Assembly (NCBI GenBank): GCA_947493145.1
Contig: CANLPZ010000001.1
Location: forward strand, 744,001 to 808,000
DNA length: 64,000 bases
Direction of reading: 5' to 3'
Source: an uncultured Paracoccaceae bacterium
GTDB lineage: Bacteria; Pseudomonadota; Alphaproteobacteria; Rhodobacterales; Rhodobacteraceae
Shown: one piece after another, positions 8,989 through 17,275 of the stretch
How the letters are laid out: every line of letters begins with the position of its first letter
Numbering within the stretch: position 1 is the stretch's first letter
Notes under the pieces: model-generated
Seen by the model: the letters and a program-made list of their open reading frames with translations, nothing else
What the model was told of the DNA's origin: nothing
Databases searched by the model: none
Translations under genes and position numbers: made by a program

Positions 8989-9860
8989 TGCATCCAGCAC
9001 CTTCAATAATTTTCTTCACCGTCGCGTCCGGGCTTGGGTTTGGCATGATGTTTTGGCTTGGTATCGGTGCGCCAACTGTTATCGGGTTCAACGCATTTTT
9101 GTTTTACCTCGTGGCCTATGCGCTGGCTGTTGGTGGATTGATTTCGTCAACTTTCCACCTTGGAAACCCCCAGCGCGCACTCAAGGCATTCACGCAATGG
9201 AAAACGAGCTGGCTAAGCCGCGAAGGCTGGCTGTCCGTCGTGACCCTATCGGTTATCGGACTATATGCGATCGCAGAAATTTTCTTTTACACGCGTCTTA
9301 TCCCACTCGGATTTTTGGGCGCGGTTCTGGCTCTTGCAAGCGTGTTCGCGACATCGATGATCTATGGGCAACTAAAAACTGTTCCCCGTTGGAACCAATG
9401 GACTACACCCGTGGTTTTCTTGGCGATGTCGCTTGGGGGCGGTGCGCTTTTGGCGGGTCAGATTTTGCCCGCGATTGTGCTGATCGTTATGGCCGCAATT
9501 GCGGTCATCCTTGCGTGGATCACTGGTGACAAAGCGTTTGACAGGGCGGGACACACATTATCGTCTGCAACAGGTCTGGGCACGGATGGTGCGGTTCGCG
9601 CATTCGAGCCACCGCACACCGGAACCAACTATCTGATGAAGGAAATGGTTCATGTGATCGGCCGCAAACACGCAACCAAACTGCGAGTCATTGGGATGAT
9701 TTTGTTTGCACTGCTGCCTGTCGTGCTGCTGTTGCTGTCGGCGAACCATGTAACAGGTGCGATTGCCGCGGTAAGTCACATTGCTGGGGCCCTAACGATA
9801 CGGTGGTTGTTCTTCGCCGAAGCCGAACATGTTGTCGGCCTGTACTACGGAAAACGATAA
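8988..9860 (+). CDS. soeC: Sulfite dehydrogenase membrane anchor SoeC (DmsC family)
   Basis: A 290-residue hydrophobic protein with about eight membrane segments, of the DmsC type. It should anchor SoeAB to the inner membrane and hand electrons to ubiquinone. A histidine in STFHLGNPQRALKAF near residue 57 and HVIGRKHATKLR are typical polar positions of this family. Its ATG shares a base with the soeB stop, so the three genes are translationally coupled. A strong bidirectional terminator follows. Confidence 0.87.
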   Translation: MHPAPSIIFFTVASGLGFGMMFWLGIGAPTVIGFNAFLFYLVAYALAVGGLISSTFHLGNPQRALKAFTQWKTSWLSREGWLSVVTLSVIGLYAIAEIFFYTRLIPLGFLGAVLALASVFATSMIYGQLKTVPRWNQWTTPVVFLAMSLGGGALLAGQILPAIVLIVMAAIAVILAWITGDKAFDRAGHTLSSATGLGTDGAVRAFEPPHTGTNYLMKEMVHVIGRKHATKLRVIGMILFALLPVVLLLLSANHVTGAIAAVSHIAGALTIRWLFFAEAEHVVGLYYGKR

Positions 9861-9878
9861 CAACCGCAGCAGTTATGC

Positions 9879-9917
9879 AAAAAGCCCCCACCGGACATTT
9901 CCAGTGGGGGCTTTTTT
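9879..9917. terminator. Bidirectional terminator between soeC and the ABC ATPase gene
   Basis: The stem AAAAGCCCCCAC/GTGGGGGCTTTT (about 9880-9891 with 9904-9915) has an A-tract on one side and a T-tract on the other. It can end transcripts from both converging genes. Confidence 0.9.
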
Positions 9918-9933
9918 CGATCAGGAAACGTTG

Positions 9934-10995
9934 TTAGCGAATGCGTTGTTCGCTCGCACGATCAAAAACATAAAGACGACGATCTTCGAACGTCACGCCA
10001 ACAGTATCACCCTTGTTCACGCGTTCGTCTCCACGCTCTTCGACGATCAATCGTTCGCCTGTTTCAACCGACGTCAGGTAGGCATAGGACACACCGCCCA
10101 GCGCTTCGGTGAGGTCAACACGGTGCGTGTTGCCTTTGGTGTCGATCAACAAATGTTCTGGACGAAGGCCAATCGTAAGTTCAGTTCCGGCCGCCGGTAA
10201 CGACGCGCCTGTTTTAACCTTGGTTTGAAGCGATGGGACCTCAACAGATGCTTTCGCCGCAATAGCATCGACGAAATTCATTGCCGGCGATCCGATAAAC
10301 CCACCAACAAATTTGTTGTCCGGATCGTGGTACAAATCCATTGGCGCGCCCACTTGTTCAATGTTACCAGCACGCAAGACCACAATTTTATCCGCAAGCG
10401 TCATCGCCTCGACCTGATCGTGCGTCACATAAATCATCGTGCGCCCCAAATCATTGTGCAATTTGGAAATCTCAACCCGCATTTCGACGCGCAGTTCCGC
10501 GTCCAAATTCGACAACGGTTCATCAAACAAGAAAACTTCAGGCCCACGAACAATTGACCGACCGATGGCCACACGTTGGCGTTGTCCACCGGACAAAGCC
10601 GCAGGCTTTCGATCCAAATAATCGTCCAATTTCAAAATGCGGCTGGCGCCTGCGACTTTCTTTTTGATCGTTTCTTTGTCGACACCGTTCATTTTCAGCC
10701 CAAAGCCGATGTTTTCCGCAACCGTCATATGCGGGTACAATGCATATGTCTGAAAAACCATTGCAACGCCACGTTCGGCCGGATCGACATCGGTTACATC
10801 GCGCGTGCCAATGCTAATTTCGCCTGATGTGGTTTCCTCCAAACCGGCCACCATACGCAACAATGTGGATTTACCACAGCCTGATGGCCCCACGAACACG
10901 CAGAACTCGCCGTCTTCGATTTCCAGATCCACACCGTGGATGACTTGAACGTCACCGTATTTTTTGACGACGTTTTTTAAATTAACTCCGGACAT
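9934..10995 (-). CDS. Sugar ABC transporter ATP-binding protein (MalK/UgpC/MsmK type)
   Basis: A 353-residue ATPase for a carbohydrate uptake transporter of the CUT1 class. Walker A GPSGCGKST, Q-loop VFQTYALYPHM, signature LSGGQRQR, Walker B VFLFDEPLSNLDA and the switch histidine in YVTHDQVEAMTL are all present. A C-terminal TOBE-like regulatory domain follows (about residues 230-353, with GLRPEHLLI). The start at 10995 (MSGVNLKN) has AAAGGAAC before it; longer frames run into iclR. It is 29 bases downstream of iclR and should energise the binding protein and permeases encoded divergently. Such ATPases can serve several sugar transporters. Confidence 0.9.
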   Translation of the reverse strand: MSGVNLKNVVKKYGDVQVIHGVDLEIEDGEFCVFVGPSGCGKSTLLRMVAGLEETTSGEISIGTRDVTDVDPAERGVAMVFQTYALYPHMTVAENIGFGLKMNGVDKETIKKKVAGASRILKLDDYLDRKPAALSGGQRQRVAIGRSIVRGPEVFLFDEPLSNLDAELRVEMRVEISKLHNDLGRTMIYVTHDQVEAMTLADKIVVLRAGNIEQVGAPMDLYHDPDNKFVGGFIGSPAMNFVDAIAAKASVEVPSLQTKVKTGASLPAAGTELTIGLRPEHLLIDTKGNTHRVDLTEALGGVSYAYLTSVETGERLIVEERGDERVNKGDTVGVTFEDRRLYVFDRASEQRIR

Positions 10996-11024
10996 AGGTT
11001 CCTTTTCCCTTTTTGGTGCGACGC

Positions 11025-11828
11025 CTAAGCGCGAGACACCGGCGATTGTTGTTGATCTGGAAACCGCCAACTTTGCAGGTCGTCTGCAATTGCGTTTGCG
11101 GTGGCTTTAAGCTGCGGCACAAGCTTTTCGAGCGCGGCCAAATTTGTACGTGATGTCGAGCTGGTTACAGACAATGCCCCAAGAACACGTCCTCGTTTTG
11201 TAAGAATCGGCATTGCGACACAAATAATACCTGGTTCGTGTTCTTCGCGATCGAACCCATACCCATTGGCGCGGATGTTCGACAATTCGATTCGAATCGA
11301 TTCGGCACTGGTATGGGTTGTTTCAGTGAACTTATGGAACGACTGTTGGGCGATCACTTTGTCCTGTTCGTCAGGTTCCAAATAGGCCAACATCGCCTTT
11401 CCCACACCGGTACAATATGCCGGTCCGACCTTTCCCGCTTGCGAATACATTGGCAATGGATTGACGGCATTTTGCTTGTCCACGTACAGCACCTGCGCAT
11501 TATCCAATTGCGCCAAATGAACGGTCTCTCCGACACTACGTGACAAGGCTTCGACATGCGTTTTTGCAATCGGTGCGAGAGAGCTTTGCGTCCATGCAGC
11601 ATGGGCTAATCGCACCAATCTGACCCCTAACGCATAGGTCTGCATTTCGGGATCGAACTGCAACATATTTTGGCTCGTGAGCGTTTGAAGAAATCGGTAC
11701 AGCGTCGCTTTTGGAAATGGGGAGGCTTCAAGCAATTCGGAAAACCGAACAGGCCGTTCAAAGCTGGCTACTTGGTCCAAAACACCAAGCGCTTTTCCAA
11801 CGGTTCCATCACGCGATCCAGCTGTCAT
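11025..11828 (-). CDS. IclR-family transcriptional regulator
   Basis: A 267-residue regulator with an N-terminal winged helix (ALGVLDQVASFERPVRFSEL and the recognition segment FPKATLYRFLQTL) and a C-terminal ligand domain (GVGKAMLAYL, GYGFDREEHEPGIICVAMP). GGAGGA lies eight bases before ATG 11828. It is transcribed away from the galactoside operon and with the ABC ATPase gene, so it most likely controls both. A roughly 50-base inverted repeat between the divergent genes is the likely operator. The inducer is not visible; a galactose-derived sugar or acid is a reasonable guess. Confidence 0.9.
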   Translation of the reverse strand: MTAGSRDGTVGKALGVLDQVASFERPVRFSELLEASPFPKATLYRFLQTLTSQNMLQFDPEMQTYALGVRLVRLAHAAWTQSSLAPIAKTHVEALSRSVGETVHLAQLDNAQVLYVDKQNAVNPLPMYSQAGKVGPAYCTGVGKAMLAYLEPDEQDKVIAQQSFHKFTETTHTSAESIRIELSNIRANGYGFDREEHEPGIICVAMPILTKRGRVLGALSVTSSTSRTNLAALEKLVPQLKATANAIADDLQSWRFPDQQQSPVSRA

Positions 11829-11880
11829 CTTAATCCTCCATTAATCGACATCATATTTTGTCGAAATATCACGACACCTG

Positions 11881-11910
11881 TTGACAAGCATAGGCGAGTC
11901 GCGGTTAATT
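11881..11910 (+). promoter_or_regulatory. Predicted sigma-70-like promoter of the galactoside operon
   Basis: TTGACA at 11881-11886 is a perfect -35 hexamer. TTAATT at 11905-11910, 18 bases on, is a fair -10. The promoter lies upstream of the binding-protein gene and directly abuts the inverted repeat at 11914. Confidence 0.5.
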
Positions 11911-11913
11911 TTT

Positions 11914-11963
11914 CAATATGCAAAACCAAGTTTCATTATTTGAAACCAAATTTTGGCATATTG
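11914..11963. promoter_or_regulatory. Large inverted repeat, probable IclR operator
   Basis: CAATATGC (11914-11921) and GCATATTG (11956-11963) form perfect arms. Inside them, AAAACCAAGTTTC (11922-11934) and GAAACCAAATTTT (11942-11954) continue the symmetry around base 11938. It sits just downstream of the predicted -10, where a bound repressor would block transcription. Binding by the adjacent IclR protein is inferred from position and symmetry. Confidence 0.6.
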
Positions 11964-11982
11964 GAGCTAAAGGGAGGACACC

Positions 11983-13218
11983 ATGTTCCACAAAACCAAA
12001 ACCGCCTTGGCGGCTTTTGCTGCAACGACTGCGATGACGTCTGCTGCATTCGCTGGCGACCTTGTCATCAACTTTGACGATTTGAACCCAGCACCAAAGG
12101 CTGCGTTCGAAGCTGCGGTTGAAGCATTCAAAGCTGAAAACCCTGACATCAACGTCACCGTAAATATCAACGACCGCGAAGCCCACAAAACTGCAATCCG
12201 GAACTTCCTGACTGCGGATGCACCTGATGTAACGTCATGGTACCCAGGTAACCGTATGGCACCGTTTACAGACGCTGGTCTGTTCCAAGGTGTTGACGAT
12301 GTTTGGGACGACAATGGTCTACGCGACACATTTGCAGCCATCGAACCAACAATGACGCGTGATGGCGTGACGTACGGTGTTCCGTATTCATACTATCAAT
12401 GGGGTATCTACTACCGCAAAGATCTGTTTGATAAACTAGGTCTTGAAGAACCACAAACTTGGGATGAGCTGTTGGCGGCCTGTGCGCCAATGAAAGAAAA
12501 CGGCGTTACCCCATTCACCATCGGTACAAAGTTCCTATGGACTGCGGCTGGCGTATTTGACTACATCAACTTGCGTACCAACGGATACGAAGTGCACAAC
12601 GCGCTGACTGCTGGTGAGATCAAATACACAGACCCACGTATCGTGAACACGTTCAAGAACTGGGAAACGTTGATCAACGACTGTGGTTTTGTTGACAACC
12701 ACGCGTCAATGTCTTGGCAAGATGCGTTGGCACCATTCGCAAATGGTGATGCAGGCATGTACGTTATGGGGAACTTTGCTGTTTCTGGTATGAAAGACGC
12801 AGGTCTAACAGAAGAGCAAATCGATTACTTCCAGTTCCCACAAATCGATGCCAGCATTCCGCGCGCCGAGGAAGCACCAGCTGATGCGTTCTTCATTCCG
12901 ACAAACGCGAAGAACCCTGAAGATGCGAAGAAATTCTTGGCCTTCATCGCACGCGCAGACATCCAAGGTCCTTGGAATGATGCAATCGGTCAACTGCCTC
13001 CGAACTCAGAAGCAACGATCGGTGAATCAAAATTCCTAAAAGAAGGAATGGAAACACTTTCAACAGCTGCAGGTCTTGCTCAGTTCTATGACCGTGATGC
13101 ACCTGCTGCCATGGCCAAAGCGGGCATGGAAGGTTTCCAGAAGTTCATGTTGGACACATCAACAATGATGGAAGTTCTTGAGGAACTAGACCGCGTTCAA
13201 GCCGAAGTTTACAAGTAA
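11983..13218 (+). CDS. Extracellular sugar-binding protein of ABC transporter (family 1)
   Basis: A 411-residue periplasmic solute-binding protein of the carbohydrate CUT1 class. A Sec signal peptide is clear (residues 1-24, cleavage after SAAFA). Motifs common to sugar-binding proteins are present, such as PDVTSWYPGN, GVPYSYYQWGIYYRKD and TWDELLAACAPMKENG. An AGGGAGG ribosome site lies eight bases upstream of ATG 11983. It heads the galactoside operon, so the likely ligands are galactosides such as melibiose, raffinose, lactose or galactosylglycerols; the ligand cannot be read from sequence. A hairpin after its stop probably makes it the most abundant product of the operon. Confidence 0.9.
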   Translation: MFHKTKTALAAFAATTAMTSAAFAGDLVINFDDLNPAPKAAFEAAVEAFKAENPDINVTVNINDREAHKTAIRNFLTADAPDVTSWYPGNRMAPFTDAGLFQGVDDVWDDNGLRDTFAAIEPTMTRDGVTYGVPYSYYQWGIYYRKDLFDKLGLEEPQTWDELLAACAPMKENGVTPFTIGTKFLWTAAGVFDYINLRTNGYEVHNALTAGEIKYTDPRIVNTFKNWETLINDCGFVDNHASMSWQDALAPFANGDAGMYVMGNFAVSGMKDAGLTEEQIDYFQFPQIDASIPRAEEAPADAFFIPTNAKNPEDAKKFLAFIARADIQGPWNDAIGQLPPNSEATIGESKFLKEGMETLSTAAGLAQFYDRDAPAAMAKAGMEGFQKFMLDTSTMMEVLEELDRVQAEVYK

Positions 13219-13232
13219 ACTTTGACTTTCCA

Positions 13233-13262
13233 GCAGGCGCGCAAATTGTGCGCCTGCTTTTT
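13233..13262 (+). terminator. Attenuating hairpin between binding protein and permease genes
   Basis: A perfect 8-bp stem GCAGGCGC/GCGCCTGC (13233-13240 with 13250-13257) is followed by TTTTTA, 14 bases after the binding-protein stop. Within an otherwise continuous operon this is expected to be a partial terminator or a 3' stabiliser that raises binding-protein mRNA over permease mRNA. Confidence 0.65.
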
Positions 13263-13296
13263 ATTCGACTTCTTTTATGATCTCATGGGGGCTACA

Positions 13297-14283
13297 ATGG
13301 CCACAACCGATGCGAACGCGCCCACCAAGGCAAGCTGGATCCAGAAAAACAAACTGTCGATCGCGCCTTGGTTCTTCCTAATCCCTGCGCTGTGTTTCTT
13401 CGCAGTCTATGTGGTTATTCCGATCTTTGAATCGCTTTATCTGTCTTTGTTCGAATGGAACGGACTTTACCGTGCTGATGGGACTTCGACAGCTGAATTT
13501 GTTGGATTCGAAAACTACCAAAAACTTTGGACAGATCCAAAATTTTGGGTGTCCTTGAAAAACAACGTCCTTTGGTTGTTTCTTTTCATGTTGGCCGTTC
13601 CGGTTGGGTTGTTTATCGCGCTGTTCCTTAACCAAACTGTCCCGGGCATGCGGTTTTACAAGTCTATGTTCTTTTTCCCATTTGTGATCTCACAGGTCGT
13701 GGTGGGTTTGATTTTCGGCTGGTTTTACAACCCTGATTTCGGCGTTGTCGGATCGATATACAAAGCGCTGTATTGCGAAGAAGTCACGAACCTTTTGGGC
13801 AACCTAACCACACGTTGCGATGGCAGCCCGCCCGATATTCTATCCAGCGCTGAATACGCCACCTATGGTATTATCGCCGCCGGCCTTTGGCCTCAAATCG
13901 CTTATTGCATGATTTTGTATCTAACCGGTTTGAACAACGTTGCGGTCGATCAAATCGAAGCCGCACGCCTTGACGGTGCAAAGGGCTGGAAAATGCTTTG
14001 GTACGTGGTTGTGCCACAGTTGAAACCAGCCACGTTCATCGCCGTTGTTGTGACCGTAATCGGTGCGTTGCGGTCGTTTGATATGATCGCGATCATGACC
14101 CAGGGTGGGCCATTCGGATCGACCAACGTTCTAAGTTACTACATGTTTGAAACCGCCATTTCAGAATATGGTGAACGCTACGGATATGGTTCGGCAATCG
14201 CCACTGTTCTGTTTGCCATCATGTTGGTGTTCATTTCCTACTTCCTTTACCGGATGTACCAAGACGAAAAAGGAGGGCGCTAA
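13297..14283 (+). CDS. Sugar ABC transporter permease 1 (MalF type)
   Basis: A 328-residue inner-membrane permease with about six membrane segments. The EAA motif IEAARLDGAKGWKMLWYVVV near the C-terminus contacts the ATPase. It pairs with the following permease to form the transport channel for the sugar delivered by the upstream binding protein. ATG 13297 is chosen because GGGGG precedes it at 13287-13291; an open frame runs back to 13222 through the hairpin and is unlikely to be translated. The short GAMT-free N-terminal tail before the first membrane segment is normal for MalF-like proteins. Confidence 0.9.
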   Translation: MATTDANAPTKASWIQKNKLSIAPWFFLIPALCFFAVYVVIPIFESLYLSLFEWNGLYRADGTSTAEFVGFENYQKLWTDPKFWVSLKNNVLWLFLFMLAVPVGLFIALFLNQTVPGMRFYKSMFFFPFVISQVVVGLIFGWFYNPDFGVVGSIYKALYCEEVTNLLGNLTTRCDGSPPDILSSAEYATYGIIAAGLWPQIAYCMILYLTGLNNVAVDQIEAARLDGAKGWKMLWYVVVPQLKPATFIAVVVTVIGALRSFDMIAIMTQGGPFGSTNVLSYYMFETAISEYGERYGYGSAIATVLFAIMLVFISYFLYRMYQDEKGGR

Positions 14284-14284
14284 T

Positions 14285-15133
14285 ATGTTCCCCCGCCCTA
14301 TTGCAAAAGCATCACCCGCCGCGCGCATCGGATACCAAGCTTTCCTACCTGTTGCCTTGTTCCTTTGGTTGCTACCCTTGCTTGCGATTTTCATGACGTC
14401 GATCCGCACGTCCAAGGATATCAACTCTGGTAACGTGTTTGGGTGGCCTTCTGAATTTAAGCTGCTTGAAAACTATACGGCTGTTTTTACCCAGTCGGAT
14501 GCCGCGCAATATTTGTGGAACTCAGTGTTGATCACCGTGCCAACGGTTTTAATTTCCGTCACACTTGCATGTCTCGCCGGATATGCGTTGGCGATTTATA
14601 AAACACGTTGGGCGTTACCAATGTTTTTTATGTTCGTTGCTGGTAACTTTATCCCGTTTCAGATCCTGATGGTTCCTGTGCGTGATATGTCTGTGCAAAC
14701 TGGGCTGTATGACACGATCGCTGGACAATATTTGTTCCACGCCGCTTTTCAAACCGGGTTCTGCACATTGTTTATGCGCAACTTTATCAAAGCGCTGCCT
14801 TTCGATTTGATCGAAAGCGCGCGGATCGAAGGCGTCGCGGAATGGCGAATTTTCTGGTACGTTGTGTTGCCATTGGTGCGTCCTGCGGTTGCAGCTTTGG
14901 CCGTATTGATTTTCACCTTTGTTTGGAATGATTTCTTCTGGGCAAATGTGTTGACACAAGGCGAACAAGTAAAGCCAATTACAGCTGGTGTTCGCGCCCT
15001 GAACGGTCAATTTGTAAATAACTGGCATCTGGTTTCTGCGGCGTCTCTATTGGCTGCGGTTCCACCTGTCGCAATGTTTTTTCTTATGCAGCGCCACTTT
15101 ATTGCTGGCCTGACCCTAGGCGCCGTAAAATGA
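14285..15133 (+). CDS. Sugar ABC transporter permease 2 (MalG type)
   Basis: A 282-residue permease with six predicted membrane segments and the EAA loop IESARIEGVAEWRIFWYVVL. It starts one base after the stop of permease 1, with AAAGGAGG upstream, and its stop overlaps the alpha-galactosidase start (ATGA). It is the second half of the CUT1 importer channel for the galactoside system. Confidence 0.9.
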   Translation: MFPRPIAKASPAARIGYQAFLPVALFLWLLPLLAIFMTSIRTSKDINSGNVFGWPSEFKLLENYTAVFTQSDAAQYLWNSVLITVPTVLISVTLACLAGYALAIYKTRWALPMFFMFVAGNFIPFQILMVPVRDMSVQTGLYDTIAGQYLFHAAFQTGFCTLFMRNFIKALPFDLIESARIEGVAEWRIFWYVVLPLVRPAVAALAVLIFTFVWNDFFWANVLTQGEQVKPITAGVRALNGQFVNNWHLVSAASLLAAVPPVAMFFLMQRHFIAGLTLGAVK

Positions 15134-17214
15134 ACCACAACTACCGATTGGATGACGGGCATCAGACTATTGTTTTGACGTCCACCAATGACCGACTGCC
15201 CCAAGTTACCTACTGGGGACGCCCGCTGCCACAGGCACAAGACCTTAACGCGGTCGCAGATGGGGCATATGTTGATGCAACCGGTGGCATGCTGGATGAA
15301 ACGCCAGATCTTTCGATTTGTCCTGAAGCGACCCAAGCCTTTCCAGGCCAACCTGGACTGAATATTCGCACAGCTGACGGACACGTTGTTTACCCATCGT
15401 TTCATTTGGCAGGCGCAGAACAATCAGACACCCGATTAACGTTGACGTTCAAGGACGCAAAAAACGGCCTGACTTATGTTGCCGAATTCGAAACCTGTGC
15501 CGAAACGGGCGTTTTGAAAACTTGGTCCAACCTTTCGTCCGACGCCCCCATCCATGTACAATGGTTCGCCGCGCCAGTTCTGCCGGCACCCGCACAATCG
15601 ACCGAAATGATCGATTTTGCGGGTCGTTGGATCGGGGAGTTTCAAGAGGTTCGAACCCCATGGACGGCAGGCATCCGGCAGCGCAACAACCGGACAGGAC
15701 GGACGGGGCATGAACATTTCCCTGCACTGATTGTGCCAGTGTCAGGTGCATCAAACACCCAAGGCGAGGTCTACGCGTTTCACTATGGTTGGTCCGGTGG
15801 ACACCAAATGATCGCCGAAGAATTACCGGACGGCCGTCGTCAAGTTCAATTTGGCCATGCCACAGATACTGAATTATCCTCAGGTCACGCTTTTTCGTCA
15901 GCGCCGCTGTATGTGACATATTCCGATACTGGAATGAATGGATGCGCCACGGCGTTTCAGCGACATTTACGAGATAAAATTGTTCAGTTCCCTGATGCCA
16001 ACAGACCACGCCCCGTGCATTATAATTGTTGGGAAGCCGTCTATTTTGATCATGACTTAGACGTTTTAAAAGACATTGCAAAACGTGCTGCTGAACTTGG
16101 CGCAGAACGTTTTGTTTTGGACGACGGTTGGTTTGGAAAACGCGATGATGATACAACATCGCTGGGTGATTGGACGATTGATCCACGCAAATTTCCAGAT
16201 GGGTTGTCCCCACTCATCGATCATATCCATACACATGGAATGCAATTTGGAATTTGGTTCGAACCAGAAATGGTGAACCCCAACAGCGATCTGTATCGAT
16301 CACATCCCGATTGGGCATTAGGTGCCGCTGATCAACCATTGGGACGCCATCAAATGGTGTTGAATATGGCACTGCCTGAGGTTCGCGACTACCTTTACGA
16401 TCACATTGCTGCGGTGCTTGGCAACTATGATATCGATTATATCAAGTGGGACCACAACCGTGTCTTACCAACACCAGACGCGGCTCAGACTCGTGGGTTT
16501 TACGACTTGGTCGACAGGCTTCGCGCCGATTTTCCGACTGTTGAAATTGAAAGTTGCTCCTCCGGCGGTGGGCGCATCGATTTCGGGGTAATGGAACGCA
16601 CACACCGTGTTTGGCTGTCTGACAGCAATGATGCGCTTGAACGTTTGCGCATCCAACATAGCGCTGCCCTTTTCCTTCCCTTGGCGATCACTGGCAGCCA
16701 CGTCGGCCCACGTGTTTGCCACACATCGGGGCGCATCTTGGACATTTCCTTGCGTGCGTGGACAGCTGCGCAACGTCATATCGGGTTTGAAATGGACCCG
16801 CGTGAGTTAACGGATCATGAAGCTACGGTTTTAACCCGTGTTACCAGCTGGTGGAAAGAAAACCGTGATTGGATGACCCGCGCGGATATTTTGCGCCTTG
16901 ATCACATTGATCCCGCAATTATTGCCGAACAACAATTGGCCGAAGACGGGTCTCAGTTTGTTGTTTTCGCGGGAAAAGTCGCTGCGAACGATCAAGTTTC
17001 GCCACGCCCGCTCCGGCTTGCAAATTTGAACCCTGACGCGACCTATCGCATTTCGCTGGTCAATCCAGAAGACGCAGACCCTGCATCGCGCACAGGGTCC
17101 CCGCTAATCAAAGGCCCGCTGGACCTGTCTGGAGCGTTTTTAATGTCGCGTGGCGTCACCTTACAAACCTCATTTCCACAAAGCATTTGGGTCCTAAAGG
17201 GTGAACGCCTATGA
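15130..17214 (+). CDS. Alpha-galactosidase, glycoside hydrolase family 36
   Basis: A 694-residue GH36 enzyme that removes terminal alpha-galactosyl residues from compounds such as melibiose, raffinose or galactosylglycerol. The catalytic nucleophile is D441 in YIKWDHNR and the acid/base is D498 in WLSDSNDA. The motifs FVLDDGWFGKR and GIWFEPEMVNP are typical of the barrel, and ESCSSGGGRIDFG lies between the two catalytic Asp. No signal peptide is seen, so it acts in the cytoplasm on imported sugar. The start overlaps the permease stop by four bases. Confidence 0.93.
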   Translation: MNHNYRLDDGHQTIVLTSTNDRLPQVTYWGRPLPQAQDLNAVADGAYVDATGGMLDETPDLSICPEATQAFPGQPGLNIRTADGHVVYPSFHLAGAEQSDTRLTLTFKDAKNGLTYVAEFETCAETGVLKTWSNLSSDAPIHVQWFAAPVLPAPAQSTEMIDFAGRWIGEFQEVRTPWTAGIRQRNNRTGRTGHEHFPALIVPVSGASNTQGEVYAFHYGWSGGHQMIAEELPDGRRQVQFGHATDTELSSGHAFSSAPLYVTYSDTGMNGCATAFQRHLRDKIVQFPDANRPRPVHYNCWEAVYFDHDLDVLKDIAKRAAELGAERFVLDDGWFGKRDDDTTSLGDWTIDPRKFPDGLSPLIDHIHTHGMQFGIWFEPEMVNPNSDLYRSHPDWALGAADQPLGRHQMVLNMALPEVRDYLYDHIAAVLGNYDIDYIKWDHNRVLPTPDAAQTRGFYDLVDRLRADFPTVEIESCSSGGGRIDFGVMERTHRVWLSDSNDALERLRIQHSAALFLPLAITGSHVGPRVCHTSGRILDISLRAWTAAQRHIGFEMDPRELTDHEATVLTRVTSWWKENRDWMTRADILRLDHIDPAIIAEQQLAEDGSQFVVFAGKVAANDQVSPRPLRLANLNPDATYRISLVNPEDADPASRTGSPLIKGPLDLSGAFLMSRGVTLQTSFPQSIWVLKGERL

Positions 17215-17275
17215 CCGCTTTTCATTTCCCCCAAATTACGACATTAGCCTTGCACAAAAAAGTAGAGGCATAGCC

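Noticed and set aside
15449..16213. Long minus-strand open frame (254 codons) inside the alpha-galactosidase gene
   Set aside because: It is antisense to a GH36 gene with intact catalytic motifs, shows no recognisable domain and is rich in His, Arg and Cys as expected for a shadow frame.
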